Part shown: piece after piece, positions 7,523 to 14,953 of the stretch
Numbering within the stretch: the first letter of the stretch is position 1
Layout of the letters: each line of letters starts with the position of its first letter
Assembly: GCA_964588525.1 (NCBI GenBank)
Contig: CAZPQC010000051.1
Location: forward strand, 1 to 25,508
Length of the DNA: 25,508 nt
Reading direction: 5' to 3'
Source of the DNA: JAFGQJ01 sp964588525
GTDB taxonomy: Bacteria; Spirochaetota; Spirochaetia; SZUA-6; DRHE01
Notes under the pieces: model-generated
The model's database searches: none
Seen by the model: the letters and a program-made list of their open reading frames with translations, nothing else
Told to the model about the DNA's origin: nothing
Position numbers and translations under genes: made by a program

Positions 7523-8539
7523 ATGCCTAAGAGACTGATTTGGGCTCTCGTACTGTTCTTGGCCGGAGCTCTGCTGTTTGCAGGCGGAGAGAGCGAAGAA
7601 ACGGGTATGTGGAAACCCAACAAACCGATCCAGATCATCGTTCCCTGGGGAGCGGGCGGATCGACCGACCAGATGACCCGGGTGGTGGCCGGTGAGCTGG
7701 AAGATCATCTGGGCCAGAAGATCGTGGTGGTAAACCAACCCGGTGCTTCCGGTTCGGTAGGAACCAAGAACGCCCTCGACGCGCCCCACGACGGGTATAC
7801 CTGGGCGGCCGGTGCCGCAGCGGACCTGGGCGCCTACAAGATCCGGGGATTGATCGACACCACCCTGGGTGACTGGATCCTGTATCTCTCCGTAGCGAAT
7901 GTTTCAGTGATGTCGGTCAACGCGGATGAGCCCTACAAGGACTTCGGTCAGCTTCTCCAGGCCTTCAAGGACAAACCCGGTCAGATCCCCGTGGCTACCG
8001 CCGGACAGCTGTCCGCCGGCCACAATGCCATGATCTCCATTGAGAAGTACACAGGAATCAAGTACAAGCACGTGACCTACGACGGCGGAAACCCCGCGGT
8101 CATCGCCACGGTTGCTGGAGAGTGCGTGGCTGTGCCCCAATTAGCCGTTGAGGAGGCTGATATGCTGGCCGGCGGCAAGCTCCGCGCCCTGGCCGTTCTG
8201 GACGACAAGCCCCTCGAGCTGGAAAAGTACGGATCGATCCCGCCGATCACCAAGTGGATTCCCAACTTCGAGCCGGGTCCGAACTACTTCGGCATCTGGA
8301 TTCCCAAGGATGCGCCGAAGGAGGTCGTCAATACCTTCGGCCAGCTCTGGGACGATGTGATGAAGACTTCCGAGGCTCTGAAGAAGTACGCCGCCAGCCG
8401 CGGCGCGGTCTTCGATCCCTCCTGGGGTGCAGAAGCCCAGAAAAAGGCCATGCCCTATCTGTCGATCATCGCCTGGAATCTGCAGGAAGCGGGCCAGACC
8501 GTGATGTCTCCCGCCGAGGTGGGTATTCCCAAGCCGTAA
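7523..8539 (+). CDS. tctC: TTT-family periplasmic solute-binding protein (TctC/Bug)
   Basis: The 338-residue protein begins with a signal peptide (MPKR, then a hydrophobic core at 5-20, ending LLFAGG) and has no lipobox cysteine, so it should be a free periplasmic protein. The mature part shows the TctC/Bug signature IVPWGAGGSTDQMTR (39-53), followed by VVVNQPGASGSVGT (68-81). A later loop near VTYDGGNPA is also typical. It captures the ligand and hands it to the TctA-TctB membrane pair. TTT systems usually carry carboxylates such as citrate, tartrate or aromatic acids. Here the neighbours suggest a uronate or uronide, which is an inference. AGGAGG stands 6 nt before the ATG. It has its own strong promoter and is followed by a terminator-like stem-loop, so it is probably made in excess over TctB and TctA. 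Confidence 0.9.
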   Translation: MPKRLIWALVLFLAGALLFAGGESEETGMWKPNKPIQIIVPWGAGGSTDQMTRVVAGELEDHLGQKIVVVNQPGASGSVGTKNALDAPHDGYTWAAGAAADLGAYKIRGLIDTTLGDWILYLSVANVSVMSVNADEPYKDFGQLLQAFKDKPGQIPVATAGQLSAGHNAMISIEKYTGIKYKHVTYDGGNPAVIATVAGECVAVPQLAVEEADMLAGGKLRALAVLDDKPLELEKYGSIPPITKWIPNFEPGPNYFGIWIPKDAPKEVVNTFGQLWDDVMKTSEALKKYAASRGAVFDPSWGAEAQKKAMPYLSIIAWNLQEAGQTVMSPAEVGIPKP

Positions 8540-8573
8540 CCCCGGTTCCGCATACGGAGCTTAGGACGCTACA

Positions 8574-8613
8574 AGAGCATCTCTCAATTGGAGAGATGCT
8601 CTTTTCATTTTTT
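8574..8613 (+). terminator. Rho-independent terminator/attenuator between tctC and tctB
   Basis: A perfect 12-bp stem (8574-8585 with 8591-8602) closes a five-base loop and runs into CTTTTCATTTTTT. It lies 34 bp after the tctC stop, and tctB starts 63 bp further on. It should end most transcripts after tctC. Confidence 0.85.
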
Positions 8614-8676
8614 CGTCATTCCTGTAATAATAGGAGCATAGTAAGCTGAAATAGAGACGGAAAAGGAGACCTTCAT

Positions 8677-9207
8677 ATGGAAGAGCGCAACATGCCGCGG
8701 GCGGATTTCATCACCTCGATCGGCCTGATTGCCTTCGGGATCGCCGTGCTGGTGCTCTCGATCCAGATGCCCCGCTTCGAAGACCAGGGGGTGAACCGGT
8801 TTTCCGTTCCGGGAATCGTTCCGGGCTTCCTCGGCTCGATCATCGCCGTACTGGGGTTGGTACTGTTCGTCCGCTCGATCATCCGCAAGGGCTACAGGCT
8901 CGGCCTGGACGGCGCGGCGGTGAGCAGATTTTTCAAGGCGGAAATAACCAAACGCTTCGCCTTGACCATACTGGTCAGCGTGGCCTACGGGTGGGGGCTG
9001 ATCGGCCGGATCAACTACGAAATCTCTACGGCCATCTACATCTTCGCCTTCATCGTGATCTTCGATGTGAAGTGGCGGCGGGGCATCAAAACCCAATGGA
9101 AGAAGATCCTGATCGCCTTCGTTATCGCCGTGCTGGTCGGCGGTGTCGTGGGCACGACCTTCCGCCGGCTGTTCCTGGTCAACCTGCCGGGACCGGATCT
9201 TTTCTAA
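8677..9207 (+). CDS. tctB: TTT-family small membrane subunit (TctB)
   Basis: The 176-residue membrane protein has four to five hydrophobic segments at about 11-30, 47-67, 93-111, 115-130 and 143-162. The stretch SVPGIVPGFLG (43-53) and the end LFLVNLPGPDLF are typical of TctB. TctB is the small, poorly conserved subunit that partners TctA in sodium-motive uptake of the TctC-bound ligand. AAGGAG lies 8 nt before the ATG. The next gene follows by 12 nt, its ribosome site overlapping this stop codon. Identification relies on the position between TctC and TctA as much as on sequence, since TctB proteins diverge widely. Confidence 0.87.
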   Translation: MEERNMPRADFITSIGLIAFGIAVLVLSIQMPRFEDQGVNRFSVPGIVPGFLGSIIAVLGLVLFVRSIIRKGYRLGLDGAAVSRFFKAEITKRFALTILVSVAYGWGLIGRINYEISTAIYIFAFIVIFDVKWRRGIKTQWKKILIAFVIAVLVGGVVGTTFRRLFLVNLPGPDLF

Positions 9208-9219
9208 GGAGGCGAGCTC

Positions 9220-10764
9220 ATGGTTGAAGGATTGCATCTCTGGGTTCAAGCCATCGTCGGCTTCATGCGGCCCAAGATCCTCTTCGATGTGCTCTGGGCA
9301 ACTCAGCTGGGTATCATCGTGGGCATGCTTCCCGGTCTGACCGCAACCATGGGGGTGGCCCTCATGACCACCCTGACCTTCAAGATGGAAACCTCTAATG
9401 CCGTCCTGATCCTGATCTGCATGTACGTGGGGGCGATCTACGGCGGCAGCCGCAGCGCCATCCTGCTGAACATTCCCGGCACCCCGGCCAACGCGGCCAC
9501 GGCGGTGGACGGCTATCCTCTGGCCCGGCAGGGGCGGGCCGGACGGGCCATCGGCATCGCCACCACGGGGAGTTTCATAGGCTCCATGATCGGAATGGCC
9601 ATGCTCAGCCTGTTCACGCCGATCATCGGCAACTTCGCCCTGAAGTTCAAGAGCTTCGAGTTCACCTGGCTGGCCATCTTCGGGGTCGTGATCTGCGGCA
9701 ACCTGACCGCGCCCAAGGACCCCCTCAAGGGCTGGATCGCCGGATTTCTCGGCCTGTTCGTGGCTATGATCGGCATGGAGGGGATCCACGCCCACATCCG
9801 TTTCTCGTTCGGTTCGGTAGCCATGTCAGGAGGCATCGCCTTGCTTCCCGCCATGGTCGGGGCCTTCGGCTTCGCCGAGCTGATCACGATCATGAAGTTT
9901 CCCAAGATGGAGGTCGTCAAGACCAAAATCGAGCAGGTGATCCCGCGAGTACGGGATATTCTCAAATACTGGAAGACAATCGTGCGCTCCGGAATCGTAG
10001 GAACGTTCATCGGAGCGGTTCCGGGAGTGGGGGAGGACATCGCCGCCTGGGTTTCCTACGACCTCGCCAAACGGTCGAGCAAGGAGGGCGACAAGTTCGG
10101 CACCGGTGTGGAGGAAGGACTGATCGCTGCTGAAACCGGTAATAATGCATGCGTCGCGGGCGCCATGATCCCGGTACTGTCTCTGGCGATTCCCGGCTCA
10201 GCTCCGGCGGCGGTGCTGCTGGCGGCTATGTTCATACACGGCGTACGGCCCGGGCCGCTGATCATGCTGGAGTTTCCGGCGTTCGTGTTCCAGGTGGGGG
10301 CCATGGTGCTGCTGGCCTCCGCGGCCATGCTGGTTTTGGGTCTGTCCCTTGTCAAAATCCTAGTTAAGGTGCTGCTCGTGCCGCGGGAAAAGCTGATGCC
10401 CATCGTTTTCACCCTCTGCGTGGTCGGAGCCTTCGCCATCCAGGCCCGGATCTTCGACATCGGGGTGATGATCGTCTTCGGTATCATCGGCTACTACATG
10501 CGGGAGATGGACTACCCGGTGGCGCCTCTGGTCCTGGGAATCATCCTGGGGGACATTCTGGACAAGAACCTGCGGCGGGCCTTGATCCTCTCGGACGGGG
10601 CGATCCTGCCCTTCTTCACCCGGCCGATCTGCGCGGTCATCGCGGCCATCACCCTCCTGACCATCGTGAGCAAGATGCGCTGGTTCCAGGCGGCCACAGG
10701 AGCGGCGGTGCGGGGCGTCAAGTCGGTGTTTTCGAGGAACAAAGAAGGGGCTGGAAAGAAATAG
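9220..10764 (+). CDS. tctA: TTT-family large membrane subunit (TctA)
   Basis: The 514-residue, strongly hydrophobic protein carries both family repeats. The first half has GMLPGLTATMG (35-45) and ILLNIPGTPANAATAVDGYP (81-100). The second half has the matching GAVPGVGEDIAAW and the stretch LAIPGSAPAAVLLAA. These glycine/proline re-entrant motifs define the TctA transport subunit with about 11-12 membrane helices. It moves the substrate delivered by TctC, driven by a proton or sodium gradient. AAGGAGG overlaps the tctB stop, 7 nt before the ATG. It is the last gene of the plus-strand block and converges on the aldolase gene with only 17 bp between them. I saw no clear terminator in that gap. 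Confidence 0.94.
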   Translation: MVEGLHLWVQAIVGFMRPKILFDVLWATQLGIIVGMLPGLTATMGVALMTTLTFKMETSNAVLILICMYVGAIYGGSRSAILLNIPGTPANAATAVDGYPLARQGRAGRAIGIATTGSFIGSMIGMAMLSLFTPIIGNFALKFKSFEFTWLAIFGVVICGNLTAPKDPLKGWIAGFLGLFVAMIGMEGIHAHIRFSFGSVAMSGGIALLPAMVGAFGFAELITIMKFPKMEVVKTKIEQVIPRVRDILKYWKTIVRSGIVGTFIGAVPGVGEDIAAWVSYDLAKRSSKEGDKFGTGVEEGLIAAETGNNACVAGAMIPVLSLAIPGSAPAAVLLAAMFIHGVRPGPLIMLEFPAFVFQVGAMVLLASAAMLVLGLSLVKILVKVLLVPREKLMPIVFTLCVVGAFAIQARIFDIGVMIVFGIIGYYMREMDYPVAPLVLGIILGDILDKNLRRALILSDGAILPFFTRPICAVIAAITLLTIVSKMRWFQAATGAAVRGVKSVFSRNKEGAGKK

Positions 10765-10781
10765 GATTCAACGCCGCCGGC

Positions 10782-11870
10782 TCAGGCCAGCCAGCGGTCC
10801 AGGTTCTCCCGCACAAACTCGTGATCGATCAGGTGGGGATAGCGAGCCATCACGGCGTCGATCCGCTCCGCCTGACCGGGGGACAGCCGTTCCGCCCGAC
10901 CGAGCGGATACACTCCGGCGACCAGACCGCTGGAGGCCAGAACGTAGAGGATCCCGGCGATGCAGCCCCTAAAGGCGTTTTCCGGATCGAACACGGCCTC
11001 ATTGGATTCGGTGACCTGGGCCGCCAGGGTCAACAGCTCGGAGGGGACCGCGCCGCTTCGTCTGGCCGAGCGGACCTGCTCCAGCTGCTCCACGGCCCGC
11101 TTTGTCCAGTAAGCCCAGTGTCCCAGCAGTCCGCCGACCACCTCCAGAGTAACGGTGTCCTTTTCCGTGGCAATCTGATAGCGGGTTAGCAGGTCGACGA
11201 GGATCGAGTCGTCGTTTCCCGTGTACAGGGCGACCTCCCCGGCTCTACCCGCGGCGGCCACGGCCCGTATGACCGCCAGGGTGTAGTAGCGGTTGAAGGG
11301 GGCCATCTTGATGGCCGCCAGATTGGGGATTTCGGCGAGCTGCCTCCAAAACGATTCGGAGAGAACCCTCCCTCCTGCCGCCGGTTGCAGGTAGAAGCCC
11401 ATGATCGGCAGCACCCCGGCCACCCGGCGGGCATGTTCCACCAGCCGATCATCCGAGTATCCCTTGAGAGCCCCCAGGCCGAGAAGCCCCACGTGGTAGC
11501 CCAGCTCACGGGCGGTTTCCGCCTCCCGTACGGCCTGAGCGGTTTCGCCGATAACCCCGGCGATCATCAGCGGCGGCTCCGAGCCGGCACCGGGGGGGTT
11601 CCAGGCGCGCGCGGTTTCCGCGGCCAGCTCCAGCACCGGCCGGTACAGGCCCACCTTTGGATCGTGGATGGCGAACTCCGTCGTATGCACGCCAACCGCC
11701 AGGCCGCCGGCCCCGGCATCGAGGTAGTAGCGGGACAGGGCCCTCTGGTGGGACTCATCCAGGGTTCCGTCCTGGTTCAGGGCCAGGGGATGGGCCGGGA
11801 TCACCATCCCGGTCCGGAGGCGCCTCACGATCCGATCCGGGATTCGAGGAAAATCTTTGGCATTGTCCAC
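10782..11870 (-). CDS. DHDPS/N-acetylneuraminate lyase-family aldolase
   Basis: The 362-residue protein matches the class I aldolase family that includes dihydrodipicolinate synthase, NanA and 2-keto-3-deoxygluconate aldolase. The Schiff-base lysine is K188 in LAAIKMAPF, the active-site tyrosine Y160 in GFYLQPA, and GVHTTEF (60-66) replaces the usual GTTGE carboxylate-binding loop. At 362 residues it is longer than the usual 290-310, with C-terminal extra sequence. A KDG-like aldolase producing pyruvate would close the uronate pathway, but the altered loop leaves the substrate open. The frame is open far upstream inside the epimerase gene. I chose the GTG at 11870 because AAGGAG stands 9 nt before it and the epimerase stop lies just upstream. 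The two genes form a tight operon, converging on tctA. Confidence 0.82.
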   Translation of the reverse strand: MDNAKDFPRIPDRIVRRLRTGMVIPAHPLALNQDGTLDESHQRALSRYYLDAGAGGLAVGVHTTEFAIHDPKVGLYRPVLELAAETARAWNPPGAGSEPPLMIAGVIGETAQAVREAETARELGYHVGLLGLGALKGYSDDRLVEHARRVAGVLPIMGFYLQPAAGGRVLSESFWRQLAEIPNLAAIKMAPFNRYYTLAVIRAVAAAGRAGEVALYTGNDDSILVDLLTRYQIATEKDTVTLEVVGGLLGHWAYWTKRAVEQLEQVRSARRSGAVPSELLTLAAQVTESNEAVFDPENAFRGCIAGILYVLASSGLVAGVYPLGRAERLSPGQAERIDAVMARYPHLIDHEFVRENLDRWLA

Positions 11871-11887
11871 GTCGTGTTTCTCCTTGT

Positions 11888-12925
11888 TCAGAACTTTCCG
11901 TCCCGCACCTGGTACTTGGTCGGCTTCTGCAAGGTCTTCTCTCCCCGCCGCACCCAATCCACCACCAGGGTCAGCATCGTGTCTAGGGAAACCGCGGGCG
12001 GTCCGAACAACTCCAGACAGCGGGAAGAATCGGACAGCAGGGCGGTGGGCTGCTCTCTGCCCGTGAAACGAGCCGTGGCACCGGCCATCCCGGCGATCCG
12101 CTCGGCCAGGGTGCGTACCGACAGGATCTCGGGGCCGGCCACGTTCAAAACCGAGGCGGGGGAGGAGGCCAGGGAAAGGGAGCGGGCGATGTAGTTGTTG
12201 GCGTCCCCCTGCCATATCACGTTCACGTGCCCCATGGCCAGATCGATCGTCCCTCCCGCCAGCACCTTCTGAGCCAGATCCACCAGGACACCGTAGCGCA
12301 GTTCATTCGCGTAGTTCAGGCGGATGATCACCGTTCGGGTTCCCCGGGTGGCGCTGAAGTGCTGGAAGATCCGCTCCCGCCCCAGGCAGGACATGGCGTA
12401 CTCACCCAGCGGTTCCGGATGAATCTGCTCGTCGGCTCCGCCGGAACCCGCGTCCACGAAGGGATAGACGTTTCCTGTAGAGAAAACCACGGTCCGCACC
12501 GCCGGTCCGGGCCAGCGCTCCGCAGCCAGGGCGGGCAGGTAGGTATTCATGGCCCAGGTCAGGTGCTCCTGTACACTGGCGCCGAACTTCATCCCCGCCA
12601 GGAAGAAGATGTTCGCCGCATCGGGCAGCGCTGCATAAGCGGAGCGGTCGATCAGATCCGCCTGGATGGTTCGAATACCTGCGGATTCCAGGCGATCGCG
12701 GGCCTCGTGATCGGAAAAACGGGACACTCCGTAGATCCGCCGCTCCCCTCCCCCGGCCGTGCAGGCGTTTTTCAGCAGCCTGCAGAGCGTGGGACCCATC
12801 TTGCCCCCCGCCCCGAGAACCAGGAAGTCTCCCTCTATCGAACGAAGCTGCTCGACGGTCTCGGGGCGCGGCCGGCTCAGCTCGCGCTCCAACTGCTCCT
12901 CGTTTTCGATCCGCTCAGCTTCCAA
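11888..12925 (-). CDS. NAD-dependent epimerase/dehydratase-like protein with altered active site
   Basis: This 345-residue extended-SDR protein has the nucleotide loop VLGAGGKMG (36-44), the FSTGNVYPF strand (148-156) and a C-terminal part with LNVAGPEILSVR typical of epimerases. The catalytic YxxxK is not intact: it reads EYAMSCLG, with Y176 but C180 in place of lysine. Either the reaction differs or the protein binds nucleotide without normal catalysis. It is soluble and sits 17 bp upstream of the aldolase. I chose the TTG at 12925 because AAGGAG lies 5 nt before it. An ATG at 12958 has no ribosome site and falls inside the spacer of the candidate promoter. That choice removes 11 residues which look unconserved. 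The role in the sugar block is unknown. Confidence 0.78.
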   Translation of the reverse strand: MEAERIENEEQLERELSRPRPETVEQLRSIEGDFLVLGAGGKMGPTLCRLLKNACTAGGGERRIYGVSRFSDHEARDRLESAGIRTIQADLIDRSAYAALPDAANIFFLAGMKFGASVQEHLTWAMNTYLPALAAERWPGPAVRTVVFSTGNVYPFVDAGSGGADEQIHPEPLGEYAMSCLGRERIFQHFSATRGTRTVIIRLNYANELRYGVLVDLAQKVLAGGTIDLAMGHVNVIWQGDANNYIARSLSLASSPASVLNVAGPEILSVRTLAERIAGMAGATARFTGREQPTALLSDSSRCLELFGPPAVSLDTMLTLVVDWVRRGEKTLQKPTKYQVRDGKF

Positions 12926-12945
12926 TGGAACTCCTTCGTAGTGAA

Positions 12946-12974
12946 AGGATACAAACATCGAAGCAGGAAGACAA
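12946..12974 (-). promoter_or_regulatory. Candidate promoter for epimerase-aldolase operon
   Basis: On the minus strand TTGTCT (12969-12974) and TATCCT (12946-12951) are exactly 17 bp apart, with four matches each. A start near 12939 places AAGGAG (12931-12936) and the TTG at 12925 in correct order on a leader of about 14 nt. Confidence 0.42.
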
Positions 12975-12986
12975 TCTCCCTGCCCC

Positions 12987-13015
12987 TTGCCCGAAACGCC
13001 GGCAGCGGCTACACT
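12987..13015 (+). promoter_or_regulatory. Candidate promoter for the 5-alpha-reductase-like gene
   Basis: TTGCCC (12987-12992), 17 bp, then TACACT (13010-13015). The start point would fall near 13022, leaving about 4 nt before the ATG at 13026, which has no ribosome site. Confidence 0.38.
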
Positions 13016-13025
13016 CTCAGGTACT

Positions 13026-13820
13026 ATGTATGGCGTGGTACAGGAAAAGGGGGTGTTGTTTCTCGGTGCGTCTCTTCTGCGCACCGTGATGGTCGTCTGG
13101 ATCGGCGTGGCCGTGGGGACCTTCTGCCTTTTATTCTTTGTCACCGCGCCCTACGGGCGCCACACCCGCGGCGGTTGGGGACCGGCTATTCCGGCCAAGG
13201 CCGGGTGGATCTTGATGGAGGCGGTGGCACCCCTGGCATTCCTCTACTTCTTTCTCAAGGGCAACAAAAACCCCAACCCGATTACCGTCCTGTTTCTCGG
13301 GTTATTCCTGCTTCACTATCTCAACCGCGCCTTTATCTACCCCTTCCGCATGAAAAACAGCGACCGACCCATGGCGCTCACCGTGGTGGTTATGGGGATG
13401 TTCTTCAATTCCGTGAACGGCCTGCTGAACGGCCGCTACCTGAATCTGTTCGCCTTCCGTTACAGCTTCGAATGGTTGCTGGACATCCGCTTCATCACCG
13501 GAGTTGTTCTTTTCCTCTTCGGAATGGTCATCAATCTCCATTCCGACGGAATCCTGCGCTCCCTCCGCTCCGAAGCCGATCCCGGGTACAGGATCCCCAC
13601 AGGGGGAGCGTTCCAGCTCGTGTCCTGCGGCAACTACTTCGGGGAGCTGATCGAGTGGATCGGCTGGGCCTTCCTGACCTGGTCCCTGGCGGGACTCACC
13701 TTTGCGGCCTGGACCGCAGCCAACCTGGTTCCCCGGGCCCTGGCCCACCACCGCTGGTATCAGAGACAATTCCCGGACTACCCGGAAAATCGCAAGGCCA
13801 TCATACCCTATATCCTCTGA
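13026..13820 (+). CDS. Steroid 5-alpha-reductase-like membrane protein (SRD5A family)
   Basis: The 264-residue polytopic protein follows the SRD5A plan from end to end: APYGRHTR (41-48), IPAKAGWILMEA (55-66), LNRAFIYPFRMK (99-110), NLHSDGILRSLR (170-181), GYRIPTGGAFQLVS, GNYFGELIEWIGWAF and the end HHRWYQRQFPDYPENR. Length is close to the mammalian enzyme of about 259 residues. The family uses NADPH to reduce a double bond conjugated to a ketone. The catalytic glutamate is kept (E65), but the neighbouring glutamine of the steroid enzymes is methionine here (M64). The natural substrate is unknown, and bacterial members need not act on steroids. The ATG at 13026 is favoured by length, although no Shine-Dalgarno precedes it. 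It diverges from the epimerase and overlaps the glycosyltransferase gene tail to tail by 13 bp. Confidence 0.85.
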   Translation: MYGVVQEKGVLFLGASLLRTVMVVWIGVAVGTFCLLFFVTAPYGRHTRGGWGPAIPAKAGWILMEAVAPLAFLYFFLKGNKNPNPITVLFLGLFLLHYLNRAFIYPFRMKNSDRPMALTVVVMGMFFNSVNGLLNGRYLNLFAFRYSFEWLLDIRFITGVVLFLFGMVINLHSDGILRSLRSEADPGYRIPTGGAFQLVSCGNYFGELIEWIGWAFLTWSLAGLTFAAWTAANLVPRALAHHRWYQRQFPDYPENRKAIIPYIL

Positions 13821-14947
13821 AGCACCTCTTCCCACTGCTCCGCGATCCGCCGGATATCGTAGCGCGAAAGCGCCGCTTCCCTTCCCTCCCGGCCCAATCG
13901 CTCCCTTAACCCCTTGCCGTCGGCCAGCGCCTTCAAAACCGCGCAGACGTTTCGGGGATCCGCCTCGAACAGCACGGTTCCCTCCTCCTCCCGTACCAGG
14001 CCGCCTGGAACCAGGGTATCCGGATAGGGGAGGATTTCCCCGGGACCCTGAATCGGCAGGCTCACCACCGGAACAGCACAGGCCATGGCTTCGATCACCG
14101 GGATGCAGAAACCTTCCCACTCGGAGAGATTCAGGTACAGGTCCATCCGATTGTACAGTTCGACCATCTCCGGCTCCCCCAGCTCCGTCGCTATGATCTC
14201 CACCCTATCCCCCACCTTCTCCCGGGCGATCAGCCCGGGAAGATCCACCCCGTCCAGAGCCACCCGCCGATTGGTCTTGATCAGCAGCCGGCTGCGCTCA
14301 TGCCCCCGGGAGAACAGGGCAAAGGAACGGAGGATCAGATCGAGGCGCTTCCGGCGGGAGGTGTTGGCCACCGTTCCGACTACCAGAGCGCCGGTCTCAC
14401 CGTGTTGCCCTCGCAAGCGGCTGCGCTCGGGATCGGGCAGCGGAGAGAACAGGCGGGTATCCACGCCGTGGGGGATGATCGGACCGATCGTGGAACAGCC
14501 GGCGGCCCGCAGGTATGAAGCTGTCTTTGCGGTCAGGGGGATGTAGGTCGGCGGCTCGGGAAGCCCGCGCCCGGGAGGCCTGGAGAACTGGGACCAGAGA
14601 AAACAGGGAAGGGGTGTTCCGTCGACAAAGCCGTGGAGAAAGGGAAACTGGTCGGGATAACCGAGGGCGATCAGGGCTGCGGGGTCGGTGCGGGAAACCA
14701 GTTCCGCGAATGCAAGGGATTCCCCTCCCGAACCCTCCAGCCGCCATCGAACCTCGGGCGCCGCTCCCCCCCTCCAGGCGATACTCCCAATCCCGGCTTC
14801 GGTGTCGATAAAAACCGGTCCGCCCGGAAGGGCTTCGCGCCCCTTCAGCCTCCAGGAGGCGGCCAGAGAGCAGAGCTGGCGGAAGAAGGAGGGCTTTCTG
14901 TCCAGGGGCAATCCCGAGAGCAGGAGGACGGCTCCGTCGGCTCTCAC
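13808..14947 (-). CDS. GT4-family glycosyltransferase (GT-B fold)
   Basis: The 379-residue protein has the C-terminal half of a retaining GT-B enzyme. PHGVDT (159-164) is followed by a domain with TSRRKRLDLIL (196-206), where basic residues should bind the donor phosphates. The E-x7-E motif is SEWEGFCIPVIEAM, with E278 and E286. It transfers a sugar from a nucleotide donor, but acceptor and donor are not readable. The N-terminal domain is divergent and shows no membrane segment. It starts with GTG 6 nt after the nagA stop, without a clear ribosome site, so translation is probably coupled to nagA. Its end overlaps the end of the convergent 5-alpha-reductase-like gene. Why a transferase follows nagA is not obvious from sequence. 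Confidence 0.83.
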   Translation of the reverse strand: MRADGAVLLLSGLPLDRKPSFFRQLCSLAASWRLKGREALPGGPVFIDTEAGIGSIAWRGGAAPEVRWRLEGSGGESLAFAELVSRTDPAALIALGYPDQFPFLHGFVDGTPLPCFLWSQFSRPPGRGLPEPPTYIPLTAKTASYLRAAGCSTIGPIIPHGVDTRLFSPLPDPERSRLRGQHGETGALVVGTVANTSRRKRLDLILRSFALFSRGHERSRLLIKTNRRVALDGVDLPGLIAREKVGDRVEIIATELGEPEMVELYNRMDLYLNLSEWEGFCIPVIEAMACAVPVVSLPIQGPGEILPYPDTLVPGGLVREEEGTVLFEADPRNVCAVLKALADGKGLRERLGREGREAALSRYDIRRIAEQWEEVLQRI

Positions 14948-14953
14948 CGCTGT

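Noticed and set aside
8605..9795. Minus-strand open frame of 396 codons opposite tctB and tctA
   Set aside because: His/Asp/Gly-rich shadow of membrane-protein codons. TctB and TctA are unmistakable on the other strand.
12227..13909. Long plus-strand open frame of 560 codons across the epimerase and into the 5-alpha-reductase region
   Set aside because: Its translation is rich in Arg, Pro and Gly without domains, and it lies antisense to, or in another frame of, genes with clear motifs.
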